Of a DNA stretch of 64,000 bases, positions 50,889 to 61,252 are shown piece after piece. This DNA is from an uncultured Oscillospiraceae bacterium. GTDB lineage: Bacteria > Bacillota > Clostridia > Oscillospirales > Oscillospiraceae. A program made the translations under genes and the position numbers. Below the pieces are notes generated by a model. It was given only the letters and a program-made list of their open reading frames with translations. It made no database searches and was not told where the DNA came from. The stretch lies in NCBI GenBank assembly GCA_905233385.1, contig CAJOEH010000012.1:1-64000 (forward strand), in the 5' to 3' direction. Position 1 is the first letter of the stretch. The number at the start of each line of letters is the position of its first letter.

Positions 50889-52307
50889 TTGAAAAAGACA
50901 AAGGGACTGCAGGGACGCTGGCTGCGCAATACCCTGAGCATCGTGCTTGCGCTCGTTCTTTTGTGCGTGACCGGACTGTCTGTCACCGTCGCGTTGTATT
51001 ACTACTCCAATATCCGTGCGGGCATGGAATCCAAGGCACGCGCCAGTACGCGGTTTTTCGAGACCTACATCGGGCAGAGCTACAACGAGTACTACCGCTC
51101 CTGCGCGAAATTCACGCAGACCTTTGAATCGAAGGACACGATGGAGCTGCAGTTCATCAACACGAACTACCGCATCGTGGCCTCTTCCTACAGCCAGCTG
51201 TCCACGAAGACTTCCGTGACGAGCGACATCACGGAGGCGATCGAAACGCGGCAGATCAGCTCGTTTACGGGCAAGAATCCCGATACGGGCGAGCGGATCA
51301 TGGCGGTCTCCAGCCCGCTGATCTACTCCAACGGAGAGGTCATCGGCGTGCTGCGCTACGTAACCAGCCTGAAACGCGTCGACCGGCAGATCGCTTTGTT
51401 CATTGCGGCGATCACGCTGGTCGGCATCGCGATGCTGCTGATCGTCTATATCAGCGGACGGTATTATCTCCGTTCCATTCTCGTGCCGGTGTCGGAGATC
51501 ACGGCAACGGCGAAGCGGATCGCCGCCGGCGGCTACGGTGTGCAGATCCAGCGCAAGTTCGACGACGAGATCGGCGAGCTTGCAGATACCATCAACGACA
51601 TGTCGAATCAGATCAGTCAGACGGAAAAGATGCAGTCGGAATTCGTCTCCTCCGTCTCCCACGAGCTGCGCACCCCGCTGACGGCGATCAGCGGCTGGAG
51701 CGAGACTCTGCTCTCGGCAGGCGGCAGCGTGGACGCCGCCGACGCGAAGCGCGGACTGAACATCATCCTGCGCGAATCGAAGCGTCTGACCGGCATGGTG
51801 GAGGAATTGCTCGAATTTACGCGGATCCAGGACGGCAGATTCCGCCTGAACATCGCGCAAAGCGACATCCGCAGCGAATTTGAAGATACGGTATTCATGT
51901 ACGGCTCCCGCCTTGCGCAGGAGGGGATCGAACTGCAATACCTGGATAACGACGACGATATTCCGGAGATTCCCTGCGATACGCAGCGTATGCGGCAGGT
52001 CTTCCTGAATATCCTGGACAACGCTGCCAAGCACGGCGGCGACGGCGGAAAGATCACGGCGGAAATCCGCCGCGAGGAGAACGAGATCGCGGTGAAGATC
52101 CGCGATTTCGGCCCCGGCATCCCGGAGGACGAGCTTCCGCTGGTGAAAAAGAAATTTTATAAGGGGACCTCCAAGGCGCGCGGCAGCGGCATCGGCCTTG
52201 CGGTGTGCGAGGAGATCGTCACCATGCACAACGGCAGACTGGACCTTGCCAACGCGGAAGGCGGCGGCACGCTTGTGACGATCAGGCTCCCGATTGGAGA
52301 ACAATGA
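50889..52307 (+). CDS. Sensor histidine kinase
   Basis: The 472 residues run: membrane helix 1 (SIVLALVLLCVTGLSVTVAL), ~130 extracellular residues, membrane helix 2 (IALFIAAITLVGIAMLLIVY), HAMP, dimerisation domain with SVSHELRTPL (His258) and an ATP-binding domain (N box DNAAKHGG, G1 DFGPGIPED, G2 GSGIGLAV). The TTG at 50889 is chosen because ggagg is 8 bases upstream and includes the alternative GTG. The short extracellular region has no recognised domain. It is likely the partner of the preceding regulator, possibly with the FG-GAP lipoprotein as accessory. Confidence 0.95.
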   Translation: MKKTKGLQGRWLRNTLSIVLALVLLCVTGLSVTVALYYYSNIRAGMESKARASTRFFETYIGQSYNEYYRSCAKFTQTFESKDTMELQFINTNYRIVASSYSQLSTKTSVTSDITEAIETRQISSFTGKNPDTGERIMAVSSPLIYSNGEVIGVLRYVTSLKRVDRQIALFIAAITLVGIAMLLIVYISGRYYLRSILVPVSEITATAKRIAAGGYGVQIQRKFDDEIGELADTINDMSNQISQTEKMQSEFVSSVSHELRTPLTAISGWSETLLSAGGSVDAADAKRGLNIILRESKRLTGMVEELLEFTRIQDGRFRLNIAQSDIRSEFEDTVFMYGSRLAQEGIELQYLDNDDDIPEIPCDTQRMRQVFLNILDNAAKHGGDGGKITAEIRREENEIAVKIRDFGPGIPEDELPLVKKKFYKGTSKARGSGIGLAVCEEIVTMHNGRLDLANAEGGGTLVTIRLPIGEQ

Positions 52308-52308
52308 C

Positions 52309-53310
52309 ATGGCAAAGAAAGAAACCAACGAAAAGTTCAAAACGATGATCGGCGGACAGGCGCTGATCGAGGGCATTATGATGCTCGGACCGGAAAAATG
52401 CGCCACCGTCGTCCGCACGAAAGCGGGTCTGAAGACGAAACTCGAGGACAGAAAACCCGTCGGAAAGTTCTCGCCGAAGAAGATCCCGTTCGTGCGCGGC
52501 ATTTTCAACTTCTGCGCCTCGATGAAGATCGGCGTTTCCGCGCTGATGTATTCCGCAGACCTCTACGCGGAAGACGAGGACGAAAGCGAAACGCCGGAGA
52601 AGCAGTCGAAATTCGACGCGTGGCTGGAAAAGAAGCTCTCGTCCGACAAGGCGCAGAGCGTCGTCATCACGATCGGCGTGGTGATCGGCCTGCTGTTTTC
52701 CGTCGCGCTGTTCGTGCTGCTGCCGTCCTTCCTCGGGGAATTCATCGAGCGGTGGGTGACCGGCAACGCGCTGGTGAGAAACCTTTTGGAAGGCCTGCTC
52801 CGCATTGCGATCTTCCTTCTGTATATGTTCCTGATCTCCCGCATGAAGGATATGAAGCGCGTCTTTGCCTACCACGGCGCGGAGCATAAGACGATCCGCT
52901 GCTACGAGGCGAAGCTGCCGCTGACGGTCGAAAACGTCAGGGAGCAGACCCGTCTGCATCCGCGCTGCGGCACGAGCTTCCTTTTCGTCGTGATCATCAT
53001 TTCCATTCTGGTCTTCTCCGTCGCGTCGGTCCTTCTGAAGCCGATCACGCCGGTGTTCGACTCCAAGATCCTCAACGCGTTGATCCGCATGGCGCTCAAG
53101 CTTCTGCTCCTGCCGATCGTCGTAGGCATCAGCTACGAGTTCAACCGTCTGGTCGGCCGCTACGACAACTGGCTGACCCGCGCGCTTTCCGCGCCCGGCA
53201 TGTGGCTGCAGTATCTGACCACCAACGAGCCGGACGACAGCATGATCGAGGTCGGCATCGAAGCCCTGACGCAGGTGCTTCCGCAGCAGGAGGGGGCGGA
53301 CAAATGGTAA
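52309..53310 (+). CDS. DUF1385 family membrane protein (YqhQ-like)
   Basis: The 333 residues have IGGQALIEGIMMLGP at the N-terminus, FVRGIFNF, then four or five membrane helices (VVITIGVVIGLLFSVALFVL; FLFVVIIISILVFSVASVLL), with KRVFAYHGAEHKTIRCYEA and HPRCGTSFLF between them. These are family signatures. The function is unknown, but the gene is nearly always next to prmC, as here (6-base overlap). The ATG at 52309 has ttggaga upstream and starts 1 base after the kinase stop. Confidence 0.88.
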   Translation: MAKKETNEKFKTMIGGQALIEGIMMLGPEKCATVVRTKAGLKTKLEDRKPVGKFSPKKIPFVRGIFNFCASMKIGVSALMYSADLYAEDEDESETPEKQSKFDAWLEKKLSSDKAQSVVITIGVVIGLLFSVALFVLLPSFLGEFIERWVTGNALVRNLLEGLLRIAIFLLYMFLISRMKDMKRVFAYHGAEHKTIRCYEAKLPLTVENVREQTRLHPRCGTSFLFVVIIISILVFSVASVLLKPITPVFDSKILNALIRMALKLLLLPIVVGISYEFNRLVGRYDNWLTRALSAPGMWLQYLTTNEPDDSMIEVGIEALTQVLPQQEGADKW

Positions 53311-54173
53311 GGAAATACGCGGATCTGTATCTGGACGCCCGCCGCGCCCTGCTGGAAAAGGAAGGACAGTTCGCCTCGAATGTCGCGAGAGAGCTGGTCT
53401 GCGCCGCCTCCGGCAAGACCGCCGAGCAGATGATCACAGACCGCGACCTCTACGCCTCCGAAGAAGTCTGCGAGCTGACGGAATCCTTCGTCAAGCGCTA
53501 TCTGAAAGGCGAGCCGATGCCCTATATCCTCGGCCAGTGGAACTTCTACGACATGACCCTGACGGTGACGCCCGACGTGCTGATCCCGCGGGACGACACG
53601 ACGGTCGTGACGGAACTGGCGATCAAAAAGGCGCTCTTCCTCGATCAGAATCCGAGAATCCTCGACCTGTGCACCGGCTCCGGCTGTATCGGCATCGCGA
53701 TCGCAAAGCGCGTCAAGGACGCGCGAGTGACGCTGGCCGACGTTTCGCCCGACGCGCTCCGCGTGGCGCGGCGCAACGTGGTCGATCAGAAGCTGACGGC
53801 GCGAGTGAAATGCGTCCCGCTGGACGCGAAACAGCCCGCGCAGGACTTCATCGGCGTCTATGATCTGATCGTTTCCAATCCGCCGTATATCGCCACCGCG
53901 ATGATCGAGAAGCTCGATCCTTCCGTGAAGGACTTCGAGCCGCGCATCGCGCTCGACGGCGGCGAGGACGGTCTGGATTTTTACCGCGCGATCATCGACA
54001 ACTATTCTTCCGCGCTCCGTCCGGGCGGTTATTTCTGCTTCGAGTTCGGCATGGGGCAGGAGGATGAGGTTTGCGCTCTGCTGCGGCAGGGCGGCTTTGA
54101 AATCATGGAATTAAGAAAAGATACCGCAGATATTACGCGGGCAGTCCTTGCCCGGAAAAGAGAGGAAAACTGA
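53304..54173 (+). CDS. prmC: Peptide chain release factor N5-glutamine methyltransferase
   Basis: It methylates the GGQ glutamine of release factors. The 289 residues have an N-terminal helical domain, a SAM motif [12 protein letters not shown] and the catalytic SNPPYI. The ATG at 53304 overlaps the DUF1385 end and follows caggaggggg. recA follows by 2 bases. Confidence 0.94.
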   Translation: MVRKYADLYLDARRALLEKEGQFASNVARELVCAASGKTAEQMITDRDLYASEEVCELTESFVKRYLKGEPMPYILGQWNFYDMTLTVTPDVLIPRDDTTVVTELAIKKALFLDQNPRILDLCTGSGCIGIAIAKRVKDARVTLADVSPDALRVARRNVVDQKLTARVKCVPLDAKQPAQDFIGVYDLIVSNPPYIATAMIEKLDPSVKDFEPRIALDGGEDGLDFYRAIIDNYSSALRPGGYFCFEFGMGQEDEVCALLRQGGFEIMELRKDTADITRAVLARKREEN

Positions 54174-54175
54174 CG

Positions 54176-55268
<1,093 letters not shown>

Positions 55269-55279
<11 letters not shown>

Positions 55280-55892
55280 GTCGATCGAGTCCTCACGCTC
55301 GCCGCAGGGGAAACTGCGCGTGCGCTTTGACGACGGCAGCAGCCTGATGATTCTGCCGTCCGCCATGGCGGAGCTGGGACTCTATCAGGGAATGGAGATC
55401 CCCGACGTCGCGATGGATTCTATCAAAGATACCTGCTCCAAGGCGTCCGCGCGCGAGCGGGCGGTGCGGATCATCTCCGCGGCGTCCGTCTCGAAACGGG
55501 AGCTCGAAAAGCGCCTGATCCAAAAGGGGGAGCGCGAGGAAGACGCGAAGCAGGCGGTGCAGTGGCTGACAGACTTGAAGCTGCTGGACGACGAGCAGGC
55601 GGCGCAGCAGATCGTGCGAAACGGCGCGGCAAAGGGTTACGGCGCGGCGCGGATCAGGCAAATGCTGTTCGAAAAGCGCATCCCGAAAGAATACTGGGAC
55701 GCCGCGCTGGAGCTGCTTCCGCCGCAGGACGACGCGATCGACGCCTTCCTGCAGTGCAGATTCCGCGGCAGACAGCCGGACAAAGCGGAATGCAAACGGG
55801 CGGCGGACGCGCTCGCGCGCCGCGGGCACAGCTGGAGCGACATCCGCAGCGCGTTGGAACGCTACGCGCCGGACGAAAACTTCGACGATTAA
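55269..55892 (+). CDS. recX: Regulatory protein RecX
   Basis: RecX limits RecA filaments. The 207 residues show the tandem three-helix repeats: [27 protein letters not shown] (given here in part), [32 protein letters not shown] (in part) and [24 protein letters not shown] (in part). The start overlaps recA; it codes an N-terminal extension ([22 protein letters not shown]) also seen in long RecX forms. rimO follows. Confidence 0.92.
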
Positions 55893-55911
55893 CGAAAGAA
55901 GGACATACTAC

Positions 55912-57246
55912 ATGGGCAATCGCATCGGGGTCATTTCCCTCGGATGTGCAAAAAACCAGGTCAACGCGGAGCAGATGATGTATCTGCTGCGCGAGGCAGG
56001 CTTCGAGATCCTGCCCTCGGTCGAGGGGGCGGACGTCGTCATCATCAATACCTGCGGCTTCATCGACTCCGCCAAGAGCGAAGCGATCGACAACATCCTC
56101 GCCATGGCGGCGCTCAAAGAGGCCGGCGCGATCGGCAAGATCCTCGTGACCGGCTGCCTCTCCCAGCGCTATCAGGAGGAGATCCTCCGGGAGCTGCCGG
56201 AGGTGGACGGCATCCTCGGCACGGGAAGCTACGGCTATATCGTTTCGGCGGTAAAGCAGCTTCTGGACGGGAAAACCGTCTCCCGCTTCGACGATATCGA
56301 CGCGCCTGTGGACGAGGTCGGAAGGATCCTCACAACGCCGGAATACTACGCCTTCCTGAAGATCGCGGAGGGCTGCGACAATCGCTGCTCCTACTGCGTC
56401 ATTCCTTCGCTGCGCGGCAAATATCGCAGCCGTACGTTGGACGACTGCCTGTATGAAGCGAGAATGCTGGCGGAGGACGGCGTGAAGGAACTGCTCGTCG
56501 TCGCGCAGGACACCAGCCGTTACGGCATCGACCTCTACGGCGAGCGCAAGCTGCCCCAGCTGCTGCGCGAGCTGTGCAGGATCGAAAAACTGCACTGGAT
56601 CCGCGTGCATTATCTCTACCCGGACGAGATCACGGACGAGCTGATCGAGGTGATCGCCTCGGAGCCGAAGATCGTCAAATATCTGGATATTCCCATGCAG
56701 CACGTTAATGATAAGATCCTGAAACGGATGAACCGCCGCGGGACGCGCGCCGAGCTGGACGAACTGTTCGCCAGGCTCCGCGCGAGGATCCCGGGCGTCG
56801 TGATCCGCACGAGCCTGATCACCGGCCTGCCGGGCGAGGGCGAGGCGGAGTTCGAGGAGCTCTGCGACTGGCTGCGCGAGCACAAGTTAGAGCGCGTCGG
56901 CGCGTTCGCCTTCTCTCCCGAGGAGGGAACGCCTGCGGCGAAGATGGAGCACCCCGACGAGGAGGTCGCCGTCCGCCGCGCTCAGCTCATCGAGGAGCTG
57001 CAGTCGCGCGTGATGGACGAATGCAACAACGCGCGTCTCGGCACGGTCATGGAAGTGCTCTGCGAGGGCTTCGATCCCGAGAGCGGGCAGTATTTCGGCA
57101 GGACCTACGCCGACTCGCCGGACATTGACGGCAGAGTCTTGTTTTCCGCCGACCGCACGGTCAAAAGCGGCAGTTTCGTCCCGGTCCGTATCACCGGCGT
57201 TTTCGACGGCGATCTGACGGGCAAGCTTGAGGAGGTTGCACTATGA
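55912..57246 (+). CDS. rimO: Ribosomal protein S12 methylthiotransferase RimO
   Basis: This radical SAM enzyme adds a methylthio group to Asp of ribosomal protein S12. The 444 residues have the N-terminal UPF0004 domain with cysteines in SLGCAKN, NTCGFI and VTGCLSQRY, the radical SAM motif CDNRCSYC near residue 158, and a C-terminal TRAM domain ([16 protein letters not shown]). The ATG has aaagaagga upstream; the stop overlaps pgsA. Confidence 0.96.
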   Translation: MGNRIGVISLGCAKNQVNAEQMMYLLREAGFEILPSVEGADVVIINTCGFIDSAKSEAIDNILAMAALKEAGAIGKILVTGCLSQRYQEEILRELPEVDGILGTGSYGYIVSAVKQLLDGKTVSRFDDIDAPVDEVGRILTTPEYYAFLKIAEGCDNRCSYCVIPSLRGKYRSRTLDDCLYEARMLAEDGVKELLVVAQDTSRYGIDLYGERKLPQLLRELCRIEKLHWIRVHYLYPDEITDELIEVIASEPKIVKYLDIPMQHVNDKILKRMNRRGTRAELDELFARLRARIPGVVIRTSLITGLPGEGEAEFEELCDWLREHKLERVGAFAFSPEEGTPAAKMEHPDEEVAVRRAQLIEELQSRVMDECNNARLGTVMEVLCEGFDPESGQYFGRTYADSPDIDGRVLFSADRTVKSGSFVPVRITGVFDGDLTGKLEEVAL

Positions 57247-57815
57247 CGACAGCAACGAAAATCACGTTTATCCGTGTGCTTCTGCTCCCGGTGTTCCTGG
57301 TATGCATGTACCTCGCGAAGCCCTATCCGTTCATGCTCTACGTCGCGCTGGGCGTCTTCGTGATCGCCAGCCTGACCGATCTGATCGACGGAAAGATCGC
57401 GCGAAAGTACCATCAGGAGAGCGACTTCGGCAAGTTCCTGGATCCGCTGGCGGACAAGGTGCTTGTGATCGCGGCAATGGCGGTGTTCTGCGAATGGGGC
57501 ATTTTCCCGGCGTGGGCGCTGATGATCGTCCTGACGCGCGAGTTCGCCGTGACCGGCCTGCGCCTGATCGCGGTCGGCAAGGGCAGAGTGATCGCGGCGG
57601 CCTGGTCGGGCAAGATGAAGACCGCCCTGACGATGGCGGGCCTGTGCCTGATGCTGTTCTTCAACGGCGAGTTCTTCGCGAATCTGCTCAATACATACGT
57701 CTGTCCGAACTTTATAACGATCTTCAACTGGGTCATCGTCGGCATCATCACGGTGGTGACGCTGTATTCCGGCATCGAGTATTTCGTCAAAAACCGCGAC
57801 GTGTTTGAAAAGTAA
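57243..57815 (+). CDS. pgsA: CDP-diacylglycerol-glycerol-3-phosphate 3-phosphatidyltransferase
   Basis: It makes phosphatidylglycerol phosphate, the route to acidic phospholipids. The 190 residues form about five membrane helices and contain the CDP-alcohol transferase motif DG-x2-AR-x8-G-x3-D-x3-D within [20 protein letters not shown] and DPLAD. Start overlaps rimO by four bases (ATGA). A promoter for the next operon begins 4 bases after its stop. Confidence 0.95.
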   Translation: MTTATKITFIRVLLLPVFLVCMYLAKPYPFMLYVALGVFVIASLTDLIDGKIARKYHQESDFGKFLDPLADKVLVIAAMAVFCEWGIFPAWALMIVLTREFAVTGLRLIAVGKGRVIAAAWSGKMKTALTMAGLCLMLFFNGEFFANLLNTYVCPNFITIFNWVIVGIITVVTLYSGIEYFVKNRDVFEK

Positions 57816-57818
57816 CAG

Positions 57819-57847
57819 TTGACACACCCAGCGGCAGATGGTAATAT
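57819..57847 (+). promoter_or_regulatory. Promoter of the Cys T-box operon
   Basis: TTGACA at 57819-57824 with TAATAT at 57842-57847 (17-bp spacer) or TATAAT at 57845-57850 (20-bp spacer). The T-box leader starts just after. Confidence 0.65.
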
Positions 57848-57859
57848 AATGAAGATGAA

Positions 57860-58060
57860 TATCGCGTTGACCGAAAAGAGTACCCTGTGAAACGCAGCAG
57901 AGAGTGACCGCCGCCGGCTGAAAGCGGACATGGCGCGTAGCAGGCGAACGTGCGTTCGTGAGCGAGGGGAGACCCCGTTGGTCGCGTCAAGACCTTGAGT
58001 TAGAAATCAGAGTGGAACCGCGGGATACCCGCCTCTGGAGCGATCCGGAGGCGGTTTTAT
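57860..58060 (+). promoter_or_regulatory. T-box riboswitch, tRNA-Cys specific
   Basis: The T-box sequence AGAGTGGAACCGCGG lies at 58009-58023. Upstream are stem I features (aaaagagtacc, agagagtg, and gaacgtgcgttcgtgagcg with specifier TGC at 57951-57953, a cysteine codon). The four bases that bind the tRNA end are TGGA (58013-58016); the variable A pairs with discriminator U73, which is characteristic of tRNA-Cys. Two independent signals thus point to cysteine. A terminator hairpin (58029-58038 with 58045-58054) with a U-rich tail follows. Uncharged tRNA-Cys would favour the antiterminator and expression of the lipoprotein-cysE-cysS unit. Confidence 0.93.
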
Positions 58061-58065
58061 TATTA
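58029..58065 (+). terminator. T-box terminator hairpin
   Basis: ccgcctctgg (58029-58038) pairs with ccggaggcgg (58045-58054; one G-U), followed by ttttattattatt. It competes with the antiterminator built from the T-box at 58009-58023. Confidence 0.85.
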
Positions 58066-58079
58066 TTGGAGGGATCATG

Positions 58080-59174
58080 ATGAAAAAAGCGATCGTATGG
58101 CTTCTTGTCGCCGCGCTGGCCGTTTCTCTTGCGGGCTGCGTTGTTCGTCGGCAGGAGGAGCCGGTCACGACGACGGACGTTCCCGTGACGGAAGCAACGG
58201 AAGCCACAGAGCGGCTGCCGGACTGGGACATCACGTGGAAGAAAGCCTTCCGCAGCGACAAATACCCCGCGGGCGGCCTGACGACGGACGAAGTCGCCTT
58301 TGCGAAAACAGCGGAAGGCGGGACCACCGTGGAAAACGTACCGCTCAGCGAGCTGATCGGCTTTGAAGACGGCGGGTATCTGCCGCGGTATTCGCTGCTG
58401 AAGCAGGAGGAATCGGATCTGCTGGACCTGACGCAGGAGTGTATTTCTTACGCGCTGCTTCACGGCTGCGATCGATTCGTTCTGCCGGTGAATACGACCA
58501 CGATGCTGATCCCGAGCGGCAGGGAATACTGGTGGTCGGTGGACATCAGCTGCGATATCAACAGAGCGAATCATCTGACTCTGGACGACGGCTCGACGGT
58601 CGAATTTGCCCTTTGCGTCATCAAAACGCCGCTGGGAACGACGGACTTCGCCGAGTGGAACAGAGAACAGGCGGAGGCGTTCGAGGCTGCGAAGCAGATC
58701 ATCGCGGATATGCCCGACGACTGCGTTTCCGACTATGATAAGGTGCTGTATTTTTACAGGTATCTGACGGATAACGTGCGCTACGCCTATGATTCCGAAT
58801 ACCCCGGCGACGAGGATTACTACACCTACGCGCAAAACCTCTACTACGACGCGCTGATCAGCCATAAAACGGTCTGCGCGGGCTACGGCAAAACCTTTGC
58901 GTGGCTGTGCGAGCTTGCGGGGCTTTCGGCGTTTCCCGCCAGCGGACAGTACGGCGCGACCGAAAGCCATCTCTGGACGATGGTGAAAGTCGACGACGGG
59001 TACTACTGGTTCGACCCGACGTGGGACGAAGGAATGCCCCCGGAATACTATTGGTATTTCGGCATTTCCGACAAGGACATGGAGGACCGCGGCGGCAGCC
59101 GTCATCTGTACCAGGCCTATGAGGAACTGCTGCCCGACTGCCCGGAGTCGCTTCCGCGACCGACCGGGAAATAG
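58080..59174 (+). CDS. Transglutaminase-like lipoprotein
   Basis: The 364-residue protein starts with a lipoprotein signal (VAALAVSLAGC, Cys ~18) and a Thr-rich linker. The C-terminal third is a transglutaminase/protease-like core with the triad in order: Cys in HKTVCAGYGKTFAWLC, His in SHLWTMVKVDDG and Asp in WFDPTWDEG. Such secreted cores cut or cross-link peptides and are often cysteine-protease-like. The ATG at 58080 is 6 bases after ggaggg; ATG 58077 is also possible. It is the first gene behind a cysteine T-box and precedes cysE by 39 bp, an unusual position for a surface protein; a role in gaining or recycling peptides is only a guess. Confidence 0.8.
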   Translation: MKKAIVWLLVAALAVSLAGCVVRRQEEPVTTTDVPVTEATEATERLPDWDITWKKAFRSDKYPAGGLTTDEVAFAKTAEGGTTVENVPLSELIGFEDGGYLPRYSLLKQEESDLLDLTQECISYALLHGCDRFVLPVNTTTMLIPSGREYWWSVDISCDINRANHLTLDDGSTVEFALCVIKTPLGTTDFAEWNREQAEAFEAAKQIIADMPDDCVSDYDKVLYFYRYLTDNVRYAYDSEYPGDEDYYTYAQNLYYDALISHKTVCAGYGKTFAWLCELAGLSAFPASGQYGATESHLWTMVKVDDGYYWFDPTWDEGMPPEYYWYFGISDKDMEDRGGSRHLYQAYEELLPDCPESLPRPTGK

Positions 59175-59213
59175 CGGACGCAAAGCCATAAAGCGGTTTC
59201 TTGGAGGGATATT

Positions 59214-59825
59214 ATGCGATTATTTGAAACGATCCGCGCTTATCAGAAAAACGACCCGGCGGCGCGAAACGGGTTGGAGATCTTCCTGCTCTACAGCGGC
59301 ATCCACGCGATGATCAGCTACCGCTTTGCGCACTGGTTCCATACGCACCACATGAAATTCATCGGCCGCTGGATCTCGCAGCGGTCGCGCAGGCACACCA
59401 GCATCGAGATCCATCCCGGCGCGAAGATCGGACGGCGGCTCGTCATCGACCACGGCAACGGCATCGTCATCGGCGAGACCGTCGAGATCGGCGACGACTG
59501 CCTGATCTATCAGGGCGCGACCCTCGGCGGCACCGGCATCAGCCACGGCAAGCGCCATCCGACCCTCGGCAACAACGTCATGGTCGGCTCCGGCGCGAAG
59601 GTGCTCGGCCCGTTCAAGGTCGGCGACAACAGCAAGATCGCGGCGAATTCCGTCGTTTTGCGCGAGGTGCCGCCCAACTGCACCGTCGTCGGCATCCCCG
59701 GCCACATCGTCCGCGTGGAGGGCGAAAAGCTCGACCACATCCATACCCCGGACCCGGTGGCGATCGAGATCAACGAGCTAAAAGAGCGCATCGCGAAGCT
59801 GGAAAAACTACTGGAGGAAACGTAA
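59214..59825 (+). CDS. cysE: Serine O-acetyltransferase
   Basis: It makes O-acetylserine, the substrate for cysteine synthase. The 203 residues have an N-terminal helical part (YRFAHWFHTHHMKFIGRWIS) and left-handed beta-helix hexapeptide repeats (IEIHPGAKIGRRLVIDHGNG in part, GATLGGTGISHGKRHPTLG, GAKVLGPFKVGDNSKIAANS). It is the short CysE type lacking the long N-terminal domain. Ribosome site ggaggg. One base separates it from cysS, and the T-box upstream links both to tRNA-Cys charging. Confidence 0.95.
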   Translation: MRLFETIRAYQKNDPAARNGLEIFLLYSGIHAMISYRFAHWFHTHHMKFIGRWISQRSRRHTSIEIHPGAKIGRRLVIDHGNGIVIGETVEIGDDCLIYQGATLGGTGISHGKRHPTLGNNVMVGSGAKVLGPFKVGDNSKIAANSVVLREVPPNCTVVGIPGHIVRVEGEKLDHIHTPDPVAIEINELKERIAKLEKLLEET

Positions 59826-61238
59826 ATGTATCTGTACAATTCTCTGACCCATAAAAAGGAACTCTTTGTCCCCAATCACGAAGACATCGTGAAGATGTAT
59901 ACCTGCGGCCCGACCGTCTATCACTTCGCGCACATCGGCAACCTGCGCAGCTATATCATGGAGGACGTGCTGGAAAAGAGCCTGCGCTATCTCGGCTACA
60001 ACGTCAAGCGCGTGATGAACATCACGGACGTCGGCCATCTGGCCTCGGACGCCGACACCGGCGAGGACAAGATGCTCAAGGGCGCGAAACGCGAGCACAA
60101 GACGGTCATGGAGATCGCGAAGTTCTATACGGACGCGTTCTTTGAAGACTGCAAAAAGCTCAACATCAAGACGCCGGACGTCGTGGAACCCGCGACGAAC
60201 TGCATCCCGGAGTATATCCACATGGTGCAGACCCTCCAGGACAAGGGCTACGCCTATTTTGCCGGCGGCAACGTCTACTTTGACACCTCCAAGCTGGAAA
60301 AATACTACGTCTTCAACGACCACAACGAGGAAGACCTCGAGGTCGGCGTCCGCGAGGGCGTGGAGGAGGACGAGAACAAGCGCAACAAGAACGACTTTGT
60401 CCTCTGGTTCACCAAGTCCAAGTTTGAGGATCAGGCGCTCAAGTGGGATTCCCCGTGGGGCGTCGGCTATCCCGGCTGGCACATCGAGTGCTCGGGTATC
60501 AGCATCAAGCATCTCGGGGAGGATATGGATATCCATTGCGGCGGCATTGACAACGCCTTCCCGCACCACACGAACGAGATCGCCCAGTCCGAGGCCTATC
60601 TCGGGCACAAGTGGTGCAACTACTGGTTCCACGTCCACCACCTGAACACCTCGGACGGCAAGATGTCCAAGTCCAAGGGCGATTTTTTGACGGTCTCCCT
60701 GTTGGAGAAAAAGGGCTACGATCCGCTGGTCTACCGCCTGTTCTGCCTGCAAAGCCACTACCGCCGCAACCTCGTCTTTACGTGGGAAAACCTCGACAAC
60801 GCGGCGGTGACCTATCAGAAGCTGATCGCGAAGATCGCGACGCTGGAAGACAAGGGCGAAGTGGACAAGGAAGCCTTTGCCGCGCTGAAACAGCGCTTCG
60901 AAACCGCGCTGAACGGCGACCTCAACACCTCGCTCGCCGTGACGGCGCTCTACGACGTGCTCAAGGCGAAGACCAACGACGCGACGAAGCTGGCGGCGAT
61001 CAAAGATTTCGATACCGTTTTGGGGCTGAATCTGATCGAAGCCGCCGCGAAGTTCCGCGCGGAGCAGCCGCAGGAGGAATACGGCTCCGATCCTGAGATC
61101 GACGCGCTGGTCGCCGCCCGCGCGGAAGCGAAGAAGGCGAAGAACTGGGCGGAGGCCGACCGTATCCGCGACGAGCTCAAAGCGCAGGGGATCGAGATCA
61201 TCGACACCCCGCAGGGCGCGAAGTGGAAAAAGATCTGA
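59826..61238 (+). CDS. cysS: Cysteinyl-tRNA synthetase
   Basis: It charges tRNA-Cys. The 470 residues show the class I HIGH-type motif as [10 protein letters not shown] near residue 36, the zinc and cysteine-binding CGPTVY and WHIECSG, the KMSKSKG motif near 280, and a C-terminal anticodon-binding helical domain ([20 protein letters not shown]). It starts directly after cysE. polA follows 14 bases later. Confidence 0.96.
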   Translation: MYLYNSLTHKKELFVPNHEDIVKMYTCGPTVYHFAHIGNLRSYIMEDVLEKSLRYLGYNVKRVMNITDVGHLASDADTGEDKMLKGAKREHKTVMEIAKFYTDAFFEDCKKLNIKTPDVVEPATNCIPEYIHMVQTLQDKGYAYFAGGNVYFDTSKLEKYYVFNDHNEEDLEVGVREGVEEDENKRNKNDFVLWFTKSKFEDQALKWDSPWGVGYPGWHIECSGISIKHLGEDMDIHCGGIDNAFPHHTNEIAQSEAYLGHKWCNYWFHVHHLNTSDGKMSKSKGDFLTVSLLEKKGYDPLVYRLFCLQSHYRRNLVFTWENLDNAAVTYQKLIAKIATLEDKGEVDKEAFAALKQRFETALNGDLNTSLAVTALYDVLKAKTNDATKLAAIKDFDTVLGLNLIEAAAKFRAEQPQEEYGSDPEIDALVAARAEAKKAKNWAEADRIRDELKAQGIEIIDTPQGAKWKKI

Positions 61239-61252
61239 ACGGAGGAAACAAA

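Noticed and set aside
57816-58079. A small coding gene between pgsA and the lipoprotein
   Set aside because: The sequence is fully explained by a promoter, a T-box leader and its terminator.
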